A stretch of 64,000 nt of DNA from Longimicrobiales bacterium (lineage in GTDB: Bacteria > Gemmatimonadota > Gemmatimonadetes > Longimicrobiales > Gaopeijiaceae). The stretch lies in NCBI GenBank assembly GCA_028279425.1, contig JANQNV010000233.1, positions 1 to 64,000 on the forward strand, written 5' to 3'. Position 1 is the first letter of the stretch; the number at the start of each line of letters is the position of its first letter. Of the stretch, positions 1 through 8,368 are shown piece by piece. The notes under the pieces were generated by a model, which saw nothing but the letters and a program-made list of their open reading frames with translations, had not been told where the DNA came from and ran no database searches. The position numbers and the translations under genes are program-made.

Positions 1-48
1 AGCCAAGAAGGAGAACGCGACGATCTGAGGCTCGTCCCCTCCGCCGGG

Positions 49-95
49 TGTAACATTTTCACCCGCCGCGTTTGTCACATTTTCGTCCGGCGTTG
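49..95. repeat. Two tandem ~23-bp near-repeats, possible IS terminus
   Basis: Two copies of a 23-bp unit lie end to end (49-71 and 73-95), matching at about 16 of 23 positions. Both contain TGT(A/C)ACATTTTC. Multiple short transposase-binding repeats at one terminus are typical of IS21-like elements. A short open frame ending in TGA at 26-28 could be the last codons of the IS gene, but only eight codons are visible. Homology of the next gene starts abruptly after these repeats, which suggests an IS end that cut into it. This is inference from pattern only. Confidence 0.3.
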
Positions 96-99
96 ACAC

Positions 100-921
100 C
101 GAACCGGACCCGGCATCCTCGCGGCTGGCACACCTCGCGTTCCCACGAGCGCAAGCTCCGCTCGTACCAAGTCGAAGCCGCCTGGTATCGGGAGTGGGCG
201 TCGCGCTGCGACGACGACTGTCGGGTCGCCCGGCTCCTCCTCCATGCCGCCCACGGGGACGAGGTTCTGATTCTCCTGGAAGACCTCGATGCAGCGGGTT
301 TCCCCGCGCTCGCTCGCTCCATTTGGCCCGACCAGCTGCGCGCCTGTCTCGGCTGGCTCGCCCACTTCCATGCCACCTTCATGGGCGCGCAGCCCGAGGG
401 GCTATGGGAGACGGGCACCTACTGGCACCTTGCGACCCGGCCGGATGAACTCGAGGCGCTTCAGGACTTCCCCCTCAAGGAGGCGGCGCCCAAGCTGGAC
501 GCCGCTGCTGAGCGGGGCGCGGCACCAAACGTTGGTCCACGGCGACGCCAAGCTGGCGAACTCCTGCTTCTCACCGGAGGGGACGTCGTCGTTGTCGCGG
601 GTCGCGGCGGTCGACTTCCAGTACGTCGGCGGGGGGTGTGGCATGAAGGACGTCGCCTACTTCCTCGGGTCGTGCCTCGACGAGGCCGAATGCGAAGCGC
701 GTGAAGGGGAGCTGCTCGATCTCTACTTCGACCTCCTCGGCTCAGCCCTGGGGCGCCTACAGCCCGATGTGGACGCCGCCTCGGTGGAGCGGGAGTGGCG
801 CGCGCTCTTCCCTGTCGCCTGGACCGATTTCCACCGCTTCCTGAAGGGGTGGAGCCCCGGGCACTGGAAGATCCACTCGTACAGCGAGCGCGTTGCGCGC
901 GAGGTGTTGGCGGGGTTGTGA
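100..921 (+). pseudogene. Frameshifted phosphotransferase (APH / ecdysteroid-kinase-like fold)
   Basis: The N-terminal part reads in frame 3 and holds a hinge-like [13 protein letters not shown] segment. The C-terminal part reads in frame 1 and holds the catalytic loop [10 protein letters not shown] and the metal-binding [10 protein letters not shown] motif of aminoglycoside/choline-kinase-like phosphotransferases. The switch between frames falls around 490-525. No N-terminal lobe precedes it, because recognisable sequence begins near 115, just after the repeats at 49-95. The gene is therefore both truncated at the 5' end and frameshifted. The original substrate cannot be told. Confidence 0.6.
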
Positions 922-943
922 GGGGAGGCACTATGCCCCGAAG

Positions 944-951
944 GCCTAGGC
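944..951. repeat. Left copy of probable IS target-site duplication
   Basis: GCCTAGGC directly precedes the left inverted repeat, and GCCTAGC directly follows the right inverted repeat at 2074-2080. The near-identity is consistent with a target duplication of 6-8 bp. Confidence 0.4.
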
Positions 952-1051
952 TGTCCTGATTCGGAGTTGACGAGACACAAGCGTCCCCCTGGGGGGCGTT
1001 GCATTCTGGGTTTGAAACCTGCCAGGGAATTCAAACCACAGGAGCTTCGCC

Positions 1052-2041
1052 ATGACCCAGGGGGACGTGTTGTATCGCTTCCGTCTTCGCACGATGGCGC
1101 TGGCCGAGGAATTGGGCAATGTCCGAGCGGCCTGCCGTGTGATGGGGATCCATCCGTCGACGTTCTACCGCTGGAAGAAGCAGGTGGATCGCTTCGGACT
1201 GGAGATGCTTCGGCCGCGGGAGCGCCGGCTTCCTCGGATGCCAAACGCCACGCCGAAGCTCGTCGAGCGGCAGGTGCTCGGCTTCGCATTGGCGAATCCG
1301 GGCGTCGGACCGGCCCGGATCTCGGCCGAGCTCCGTCGGGAAAAGTGGGGTGGGATCCGGCTCTCACCCAGCGGTGTGTATCGCGTTCTACGCCGCCATG
1401 GCCTGAACACCCGCGCTCGACGGTTGGCGTTGGTCGCCGGCTATGCCGCTCCACCAGAACCCGAGCCTCGTCCTGCGCCGCCGGTACGGCATCTGAGAGT
1501 TGAAACGCCTGGAGAGTTGGTGCAGTTCGACTGCTTCCGGATCGGTCGGCTGGCCGGCACCAAGGGCGTCGTCTGGCAATACACCGCCATCGACGTCGGC
1601 AGCGCCTACGCCTGGGCCGAGATCCACACCACGCCCCACAACCCCTCGCACGGCTTTACTTCGCGCCTGGCTCGCCGCGTCGCTTGAGACCTCAAGAGGT
1701 TCGGTTGGCCCTTTCTCGCCGCGACCACAGACAACGGCAGCGAGTTCCGGGCCCATGCCTTCGGCAAGGCTCTGCACGACCTGGGCGTGCAGCACCGCTT
1801 CATCCGAAGCGGCCGACCCCAGACCAACGGCTGCGTCGAGCGCCTCCAGGGCACCATTCTGCAGGAGTGCTACAAGCCGGCCTTCGCCCAGTATCTCGTC
1901 CCGCGCTACCAGGGCCTTCAACGCGATCTCGAGCGCTACCTCGTCTACTACAACACCGATCGCGCACACACCGGACGCTGGACCCGTGGGCGTACTCCAG
2001 CTCAGGTTATCGGAGCCACCAAGATGTACGCAGGTCGATGA
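1052..2041 (+). pseudogene. IS481-type DDE transposase with in-frame stop
   Basis: One reading frame runs from the ATG at 1052 (AGGAG about 10 nt upstream) to the stop at 2041, with a single TGA at 1685-1687. Before the stop are a helix-turn-helix (GNVRAACRVMGIHPSTFYRW) and the first catalytic Asp in VQFDCFRIGR. After it, in the same frame, are the second Asp in AATTDNGSEF and the catalytic Glu region RPQTNGCVERLQGTILQE. The frame is unchanged, so this is a nonsense mutation and not a frameshift. The DDE triad is intact apart from the stop. Confidence 0.75.
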
Positions 2042-2058
2042 CCCACCCGTCGCCTCTA

Positions 2059-2073
2059 CTCCGGAATAGGACA
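2059..2073. repeat. Right inverted repeat of the IS481-type element
   Basis: CTCCGGAATAGGACA is the inverted, imperfect match (12 of 15) of the left end at 952-966. GCCTAGC follows at once as the right copy of the target duplication. Confidence 0.6.
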
Positions 2074-2567
2074 GCCTAGCAGGCAGGCGACCTGCTCCCG
2101 CCCGACGCGTGCGACCGTGTGCCCGCGTCTGGACGCGACCTGATGCGGACCCGAGAGGCCCATGTCGCCCCATGGTTTGCGGGCGCCGGGGGGGACCCAC
2201 TCGACAAGCACGTCGTGCATCGCGGACTCGCGCTCGATGGGGACGAGCTCGGCACGGACCGGGCATTCGAGGACTCGCGTAGGTTCACTCGGGGTACCGC
2301 GCTCCGCGAGGCGCCGGTGGCGCGCATCAACTCCTGCGCGACCGTCTCAAGGCGGAGCCGCCGCGGCCGGCGGTTCTTTTCTATCGTGGCCTTGCCGTCT
2401 ACAGCGTTGACCGGGCGCCGTGCGGGTGCGTGGGTCTTGGGGTCGACGAGCCCCGGGAGTGCGTCGAGCGAAGGATGACCGAAGGCGTCGCGTAGGATCT
2501 CGAGCGCCTCCCGGACGAATTGGTCTCGGTGGGATCCCCAGACCCACGTGATCCTCAGGCCGAACAT
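2074..2567 (-). pseudogene. Unrecognised gene, frameshifted and truncated by the IS
   Basis: Protein-like sequence appears in two minus-strand frames. The upstream part (about 2567-2340) contains REALEILRDAFGHPSLDALP and RRLRLETVAQEL. The downstream part (about 2330-2076, another frame) contains MHDVLVEWVPPG and SGPHQVASRRGHTVARVGRE. The second part stays open into the right end of the IS, so the 3' end was lost to the insertion. I do not recognise the family. The region 2570-2706 shows no gene. Confidence 0.4.
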
Positions 2568-2706
2568 AGCGTCGTGATCTTCCGCTCCCCAGGTGGTTCC
2601 AACGCACGTTGGCGGCTAGGCTGCAGCAGCCTGATGTCGAGGTTGTGTTGCCTGCGGGAGTGATCTAATGATAGTTCCATCATCGTACTCGGTAGAGCGA
2701 GGGCTC

Positions 2707-4638
2707 ATGCGTCGTGTCGTTGCGGTTCTGGCATCTCTGGTCCTATTGAGTTGTACGGAGCGCCCCGCCGTGCAGCCCGGGGTGACGGGCGGATTCGCCA
2801 TTCGATTCGATGCGTCGAACGCCGGGTCGCAGGTCGGCAGCTGGGCGGTGAGGGTCGTGGGGCCTGACGGCGTGCCCCAGAACCGGTCCGGCGCTCCGGG
2901 TAGTCAGGTGGTCTTCAGGGCCCTGGAGCCCGGCTCGTACACCGTTTCCGTGGAGGGCCGCGGCGGGAACGACATCTACTTCGACCAGACCGTGGCGCGG
3001 ATCTCTGCCGGGGTGTCGAGCGATGCTATCGTGAATCCCACAGCGTGTGTTCCCGCGGGCCTGATTGCGTCCCCGCAGTCGATCCTGGTGGGTCAGTCCG
3101 CCCAGCTTCGTTGGAGCAGTCTGGGTTGCGCGGAGCAGTACCGTGTGGAATGGGCCACCAATCCCTCGTTCTCGGGCGCATCGGTCCGTGGAACGACGGG
3201 TGGCACGAGCCTGTCCGTCAGCCCTTCTGTGGCCGGGGTTTCCTACTACTACCGTCTGATTGCTCAGACGCCCATGGGTGGGTTTTCGCGCCCGGTCCCC
3301 TTCCCGAACCCGATCCTCGTCCGGCCCAGCACGTTCGGGTTGGACGTCCGAGGCTCCGGAAACGGATCGGGTTCTGTCACGTCGAGTCCGGCGGGCGTGA
3401 GCTGCTCGATGACCGCGGGATCGAGATCGGGTGACTGCTTCGAGAGCTACGCAACGGACACGCAAGTGTCGCTGACGGCCACGCCTCAATCGGGTTCGAG
3501 TTTCGCAGGGTGGAGTGGAGCGTGCGGTGGGACGGGCGCCTGCCAGATCGCCATGTCTCAAGCGTGGACGGTCACTGCGTCATTTACTCAATCGCAGCGG
3601 ACGCTGACTGTGTTCAAGTCGGGATCGGGTACGGTGACGTCCAGTCCTACGGGCATCTCGATCCCAACGTCCGGGACGAGCGGCTTCGCGACGTTCGCCA
3701 ATGGTCAGAGCGTTCGCCTGACAGCGACACCGGCGAGTGGTTGGCAGATTGGCGGCTGGGGCGGCGCCTGTTCGGGGTCCGGAACGTTGTCGCAGTGCAC
3801 GGTGAGCATGACATCGAATCGCACCGCGAGCGTGACCTTCGTGCGGCCCGTTCCGGCGAGTGTTGCGATCAACGGGAGTTCCTCAGCCAGTGTGGCCGCA
3901 GGCGAATCCGTGGAGTTCTCTGCAACCGCGTTCGACCAGTTCGGCAATCCGATCTCGGCGCCGGTCGAATGGTGGAACTACCACCAGTGGACCGAAGGCT
4001 GGACCCGAATCGGGGCGGGCGGCGCGTATTCCCAGTCAGCTACGGGACACGACCTGATCTTCGCAAGCGTTGATACGGGGAGCGGGAGGGTGTTCTCACC
4101 CCACGTCTCCGTCCACGTCACCAATGCCGAAGGCAGGATGCCCGCCAATAGCTTCTTTGCGCCTTGTCAACCGCTTAGTTGGGGCAACCAGAATCAGCCT
4201 GCAGGACGGGTCCAGTACTATCGGATCGATGCCTTGCCCGGGCGCAGCTATTGGGCGGAGGCGACCTTTATCGCGGCTGGGGCGGGGACGCCGGGCGGCG
4301 AATTTGCACTCGTCGCGAAGTCAGACTCCACGCCGACTCTCACGGACTACGACTGGATCTCCGATGGCGGACTTCTCAGCAGTGAAGAGCTCAACATCGA
4401 GGTGCTGAGGCGTACTACGGTGGTCGTTGCGGTAATCATCAAGTCAGACATCACCGGAGGCGGAGTGTACCATCGGAACCGTGGTGGTACCCTACCGTCG
4501 GTTTATTGCCAGCCTCCTCCGACGATCGCCCCCGCGCCCGCTGCTGTCAGTTCGGTGGCGCCTGGATCCATGGAGCGGTCTCCCCAGGCGTCGTCACCGG
4601 CCCCGAGGGGAGGCGGCAGCCTCCCCCGGCGCCACTAA
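2707..4638 (+). CDS. Secreted lipoprotein with two InlB-type bacterial repeats
   Basis: A 643-residue exported protein. The start at 2707 gives a clean lipoprotein signal (MRRVVAVLASLVLLSC, lipobox LLSC) after a purine-rich GAGCGAGGG; an upstream in-frame ATG at 2668 would spoil it. The middle holds an Fn3-like stretch and two copies of the bacterial repeat (GSGSVTSSPAGVSC..FAGWSGAC and GSGTVTSSPTGIS..IGGWGGAC), which usually form extracellular beta modules. A Big-like segment (about 380-470) and a pre-peptidase-C-like end follow. It overlaps the convergent gene by 4 bp. No enzymatic motif is seen; a surface or adhesin-like role is likely but unproven. Confidence 0.7.
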   Translation: MRRVVAVLASLVLLSCTERPAVQPGVTGGFAIRFDASNAGSQVGSWAVRVVGPDGVPQNRSGAPGSQVVFRALEPGSYTVSVEGRGGNDIYFDQTVARISAGVSSDAIVNPTACVPAGLIASPQSILVGQSAQLRWSSLGCAEQYRVEWATNPSFSGASVRGTTGGTSLSVSPSVAGVSYYYRLIAQTPMGGFSRPVPFPNPILVRPSTFGLDVRGSGNGSGSVTSSPAGVSCSMTAGSRSGDCFESYATDTQVSLTATPQSGSSFAGWSGACGGTGACQIAMSQAWTVTASFTQSQRTLTVFKSGSGTVTSSPTGISIPTSGTSGFATFANGQSVRLTATPASGWQIGGWGGACSGSGTLSQCTVSMTSNRTASVTFVRPVPASVAINGSSSASVAAGESVEFSATAFDQFGNPISAPVEWWNYHQWTEGWTRIGAGGAYSQSATGHDLIFASVDTGSGRVFSPHVSVHVTNAEGRMPANSFFAPCQPLSWGNQNQPAGRVQYYRIDALPGRSYWAEATFIAAGAGTPGGEFALVAKSDSTPTLTDYDWISDGGLLSSEELNIEVLRRTTVVVAVIIKSDITGGGVYHRNRGGTLPSVYCQPPPTIAPAPAAVSSVAPGSMERSPQASSPAPRGGGSLPRRH

Positions 4639-5957
4639 CCTCCGGGCAGCGTGACGATCAGGTCCCCCGTCGTGGGCGGCGGCGGGTCTCCTCCGAGGAG
4701 AACCGCCGCCAACACGCCGGCGGCGCCCGCGCCTCCGATCCACTTCCACGGGAGTCCGCCGCCACCCCCGGGGGTGGGGCCCGGAGGGGTCTCTCGGAGC
4801 AGCGCGTCGATCGAAGCCTGCAGCTGATTCGTGAAGATCGCCGCGCGATCCACGCCCAGGATCACACCGACCGGGGTGCCCGTGGCGTCCGCGAGCGCGC
4901 CGCCGATCGCCGGCTCGGGAAGCTGACGATCCAGGAGGACGTCGGCCCCCTGTACACTTGAGACCCGCGCCCGCGTCAACCTGAGTTCGGGCGCGCACCC
5001 GTCTCGGTACAGCGCCCAGACATGCGCCCCAGACGTGGGCGCCCAGGGGCCGAACGCGGGAACTCCCCCCAATCCGGTGGCCGGAACGATCTCCAGGTCC
5101 CCGCTCGACCGGGCCAGAGGCGCCTGGACTTCGATTCCTTCGCGGACCGGGGAAAGGGACGCGGGTGATCCGTAGTTCAGAGAAGGCACGAGTAGCAGGG
5201 CGCTCCCGTTGCGCTGGATCGCGTTGATACACGGACTGTCCTCTGCGGAGCCCGCCCTCAACTGGAGCACGTACTGACCCACCATGCTCGCCGCCCGCGC
5301 GGACAGGACCGGTGCGAGTCCGAAGGTGAGTTCCGTGGTGACTCCAGGCAGGACCTCACGCACCGCGACGGCTGGTTCGTACCCATCCGCTTCGGAGCTT
5401 ACGGTGTACGTGCCCGGCGCAAGTGGGACGCCCTGGTCGGGGGTTACCGGACGACCGTCGACGAAGACCCGAAGAGCGGCCATCGTCGTCGAAGAGACGC
5501 GAAGTATGCCGTTGCGGGTGCGATCGAAGTCGTTGGTCCAACTCCAGGTCGTCTCGACGTCCGCCTCCCCCTCCGCGTCGCTGCTCCGTTCCACCGCGTC
5601 TCGGGCCGATCGATAGCTATCGATCACGCTGTTGGCATAGACGGAGGGGTCCACCGCCCACTCGCCCTGAATTCGGATTCCCCAGCGGAACCAGACCTGA
5701 GCGAGGTCGGGGTCCGGGGTCACGCTGCCCTCGACGAGATGCAGTCCCAGGGTCGTCAAGGCCTCAGCCCAAAGACGGTCGGTTCCCGCGACTGTGGGGT
5801 TGACGAGGGGCATCACGTTGTCGAGGGCGATTTCGCTGTTCGCCTCGGACCGGGCGTTGTCGATGATCCGGCTTCGGTCGGGTACCTGAGCGGACAAGGG
5901 CGTGAAGGAATGGAGGGCCGACAAGCCGATGCACACGACGAAAGCGAGCCGAGTCAT
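4635..5957 (-). CDS. PEGA-domain membrane protein with degenerate serine-protease-like domain
   Basis: 440 residues: signal peptide (1-23), an alpha-rich region, a PEGA module (about 152-214, with LRVFVDGRPVTPDQGVPLAPGTY), a trypsin/HtrA-like beta region (about 225-385) and one hydrophobic segment near the C-terminus (406-422). The place of the protease GNSGGP motif reads PAIGGALAD, so the nucleophile Ser is missing and the domain is probably a binding fold. Its ATG overlaps the stop of the upstream kinase gene (ATGA), so the two are translationally coupled. That coupling suggests the PEGA protein is the kinase's envelope partner or substrate; this is inference. Confidence 0.65.
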   Translation of the reverse strand: MTRLAFVVCIGLSALHSFTPLSAQVPDRSRIIDNARSEANSEIALDNVMPLVNPTVAGTDRLWAEALTTLGLHLVEGSVTPDPDLAQVWFRWGIRIQGEWAVDPSVYANSVIDSYRSARDAVERSSDAEGEADVETTWSWTNDFDRTRNGILRVSSTTMAALRVFVDGRPVTPDQGVPLAPGTYTVSSEADGYEPAVAVREVLPGVTTELTFGLAPVLSARAASMVGQYVLQLRAGSAEDSPCINAIQRNGSALLLVPSLNYGSPASLSPVREGIEVQAPLARSSGDLEIVPATGLGGVPAFGPWAPTSGAHVWALYRDGCAPELRLTRARVSSVQGADVLLDRQLPEPAIGGALADATGTPVGVILGVDRAAIFTNQLQASIDALLRETPPGPTPGGGGGLPWKWIGGAGAAGVLAAVLLGGDPPPPTTGDLIVTLPGG

Positions 5958-7654
5958 GGTGTACTCGAGGGTTGAAGTAACAAGTGGCGTTCGGGTGGTC
6001 GAGGGAGTTCGACGGGGCGCTCACCGGGCAGCGGGGCCGCGACGGGAATCGCACCCCGCTGCAGGACCGCAGACGAACGACCCCCCAGGACCCCGCCACA
6101 GTTCCGTTCGACCGTCGAATCGGCCTCGAACTGGGTTAGGAGTTCACGGCATGCCGCCCGCAACCGCTCGCCCTCCTGGGGATTGGATTCGGACTTCTGC
6201 CGTAGTTGGCCAGAGACATAGCGAGCGAACCCGTTCAACTGCTCGGCGCTCGCCTCGACGACTCGCAGCGAATCGAGGAGGATGGGGACGACCTCGGGTT
6301 GGTTCGTATCGATGAGCGTCTCGACCGCCTCCGTCAGCCGTGTACGGTCCCACGTCACGTCCACCCGCACCCCCGCGCCGCGCAGGGCTTCCAGGTGCTG
6401 CCACCGAGCCTCACCCGTGGCCCTGGCTTCGAACGGTCGCGAGGGAAGAACACCCCGATCGAACTGGCCGACAACACCCGCTTCGGTCAGCCGCACCCCC
6501 TGGAGCGACGAAGCCTCCGACGTCAGTGCCGCAGCCGGGATCTCGAGGGTCAGGAAGGACGGCAAGAGTACAGCGGCTGCGGCGAGCGTGGTGATCGCGA
6601 TCCCGCCGGCTGCGAGGGTTGGACGGGGCACCGCACCGATCCGCCTCAACAAGCCATGTGAATCCCCTGGGGGCCGGATCTTCTCCAACTCCCGAAGGAA
6701 CGCACGCGCATCCGGAAGTCGGTCTTCGGGCTTAGCGTTGAGGTTCTTGAGGATCAAGCGTTCCAGCGATCGGGGTACCTGTCGGTTGAACTCCCGCAGG
6801 GGAATCTCCTCGCCGCTGGCGAGTTCCATCTTCAGAAAGGAGTGGCCCCGGCTGGTCCGGTCGGTAATCTGGTTGACGACCCAGGGCTCCTTGCCCGCCA
6901 GCAGCGAGTAGAGAACGACGCTCGCGGAGTAGAGGTCCGAGCGTCCATCAACACGGGCGCCGGGGCGCTGCTGTTCAGGCGACGCGTAGCCGACCGTTCC
7001 CGGAGTCAAGTAGGTCGTCCCGAACTTCGACCGACGGGCCTCATCGAGGACTTTGGCCACACCGAAGTCCAGCACCTTGAGGACTTCGTGGCCGCCCCGG
7101 TCGACCGTCAGCATCAAGTTCGCAGGCTTCAGGTCACGATGAATGACGCCGTTGCGATGAGCCACGTCGAGCGCAACGGCAAGCTGTCTACCGATGTCGA
7201 GGACGCGCTCGACGGAGAAGGGACCCTCGGATTCGATGAGGTCGTGAAGATTGAGTCCGTTGACGTACTCCATGACGAAGTACGCGAGGTTTTCTTCGGC
7301 CACCTCGGTGAAGGCGCGCAGGCCGACGATCTGCGCGCAGTCGTCACCGAGGGACTTGATGAGTTCGGCCTCGACCTCGAAGCGCGATCGGGCCTCTTCG
7401 ATATCGCTGGGATGAAGAGCGTCGCGACGAAAGATCTTGACCGCATCGATGCCGCCGCGCCGGTCCTTGGCTTTGTAGACCGCCCCGAAGCCTCCGACAC
7501 CCACCTTTTCAATGATGGTCCACTGATCCATCAGCATCCGACCGATCCACGGATCCTCCACCGGGGCTGCGGCGTTCAGCTCCGCCCCGCAGTCGCCACA
7601 ATAGACGTACCGCTCGGAGGGGTTCTGGGCCTGACAGTTGGGACAGATTCGCAT
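5954..7654 (-). CDS. Transmembrane Ser/Thr protein kinase with N-terminal zinc ribbon
   Basis: A Hanks-type kinase of 566 residues. A zinc ribbon (CPNCQ...CGDCG) occupies residues 4-23. The kinase domain follows with the glycine loop VGVGGFGAVY (51-60), Lys73 in AVKIF, the catalytic loop HRDLKPAN (172-179), DFG (196-198) and the substrate-loop motif GTVGYASPEQ. One TM helix (about 346-370) leads to an extracytoplasmic C-terminal domain of about 190 residues. All catalytic residues are present. It is a PpkA-like candidate regulator of the T6SS that starts 18 kb away; the closest partner is the coupled PEGA gene downstream. The zinc ribbon resembles the one in the tail-anchored protein at 21216-22124. 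Confidence 0.85.
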   Translation of the reverse strand: MRICPNCQAQNPSERYVYCGDCGAELNAAAPVEDPWIGRMLMDQWTIIEKVGVGGFGAVYKAKDRRGGIDAVKIFRRDALHPSDIEEARSRFEVEAELIKSLGDDCAQIVGLRAFTEVAEENLAYFVMEYVNGLNLHDLIESEGPFSVERVLDIGRQLAVALDVAHRNGVIHRDLKPANLMLTVDRGGHEVLKVLDFGVAKVLDEARRSKFGTTYLTPGTVGYASPEQQRPGARVDGRSDLYSASVVLYSLLAGKEPWVVNQITDRTSRGHSFLKMELASGEEIPLREFNRQVPRSLERLILKNLNAKPEDRLPDARAFLRELEKIRPPGDSHGLLRRIGAVPRPTLAAGGIAITTLAAAAVLLPSFLTLEIPAAALTSEASSLQGVRLTEAGVVGQFDRGVLPSRPFEARATGEARWQHLEALRGAGVRVDVTWDRTRLTEAVETLIDTNQPEVVPILLDSLRVVEASAEQLNGFARYVSGQLRQKSESNPQEGERLRAACRELLTQFEADSTVERNCGGVLGGRSSAVLQRGAIPVAAPLPGERPVELPRPPERHLLLQPSSTP

Positions 7655-7898
7655 CGATGGGCGGCGGGAGGCTTCGATTCCGCAGTTCTGGGTCCGTGAG
7701 AACGAAGGTACGGGCCAACCGCGGTGATTCGATACCCCTCGGTCGCGATAGCTCGGACTTTTGATCGGCGGCGGGGCTTTCGAAGTCGGAAACCTGCTTG
7801 TATGCTAGCGGCATAAGGGACTTACGTCAGTGTGAGAGGCAACTTCCCCGCACATCGGGATCCGAGAAAGGCCTCTTTACAGCTGGAGGACTCCGAAG
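7655..7898. other. Divergent intergenic region
   Basis: This 244-bp gap separates the minus-strand kinase/PEGA pair from the plus-strand series that runs on to the T6SS. Promoters for both directions must lie here or nearby, but I see no confident -35/-10 pair. CTGGAGGAC at about 7882-7890 is the ribosome binding site of the next gene. Confidence 0.4.
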
Positions 7899-8366
7899 AT
7901 GACATTTTCTTGTCGGCGCAGCTCTCGGTGGCTTGCGATCGGTGCCCTGGGTTTCGCGGCCGCGTGTGCGAGCAGCCCGGGCGTCGGCGAGGACGAGGGC
8001 GGGGATGCGCCTTCTGCCGGAATACTCGGGTACGTGTTGATCGAGTCTGAGGGCGATACCCTCCGCGTCCCCGGCGCCGACGTCTGGACCGAGTCCGGCG
8101 GATTCCAGGCAGTGACCGATAGCTTGGGAGCTTACGCGCTCTGGGACGTCAACCCTGGAGCGATGGACGTCAAGGCTTCATGGCACCAAGACGGCGTTCT
8201 GCGCGAAGGTGCGGTAACGGTCGAGGTGCGCATCGGTGCCACGTCGCAGGCTAACATTCTGTTGGGTGAGGACCTCCGAGGTGAGATCAATTCGACCGTC
8301 ATCGAGCGGCTGGGCGAGGTGATTCGCCGGGGTCCGCCTGTAATCCGCGTCTCAGGGGGGCAATAG
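7899..8366 (+). CDS. Lipoprotein with carboxypeptidase-regulatory-like fold
   Basis: 155 residues. The signal ends in a lipobox (GFAAAC) and is preceded by a good Shine-Dalgarno (GGAGGA). The remainder (about 40-130) looks like a transthyretin-like regulatory domain (GDTLRVPGADVWTESGG..TDSLGAYALWDV). It opens the long plus-strand series and is followed with almost no gap by another lipoprotein. The carrier, anchor or substrate-binding role is unknown. Confidence 0.6.
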   Translation: MTFSCRRSSRWLAIGALGFAAACASSPGVGEDEGGDAPSAGILGYVLIESEGDTLRVPGADVWTESGGFQAVTDSLGAYALWDVNPGAMDVKASWHQDGVLREGAVTVEVRIGATSQANILLGEDLRGEINSTVIERLGEVIRRGPPVIRVSGGQ

Positions 8367-8368
8367 GG

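Larger units (their letters stand above)
952..2073 (+). mobile_element. IS481-type insertion sequence, probably non-autonomous
   Basis: Imperfect terminal inverted repeats (952-966 TGTCCTGATTCGGAG; 2059-2073, whose reverse complement is TGTCCTATTCCGGAG; 12 of 15 match) bracket a single transposase frame. The TGT...ACA tips and one ~330-codon gene with a DDE core fit the IS481 family. The flanks repeat GCCTAG(G)C. The element truncates the minus-strand gene at 2074-2567. The transposase has an internal stop, so the copy is probably immobile unless helped in trans. Confidence 0.7.

Noticed and set aside
2119-2478. Plus-strand open frame in the region after the IS
   Set aside because: The minus strand has protein-like sequence in two frames here, so the plus frame is more likely antisense to a decayed gene.
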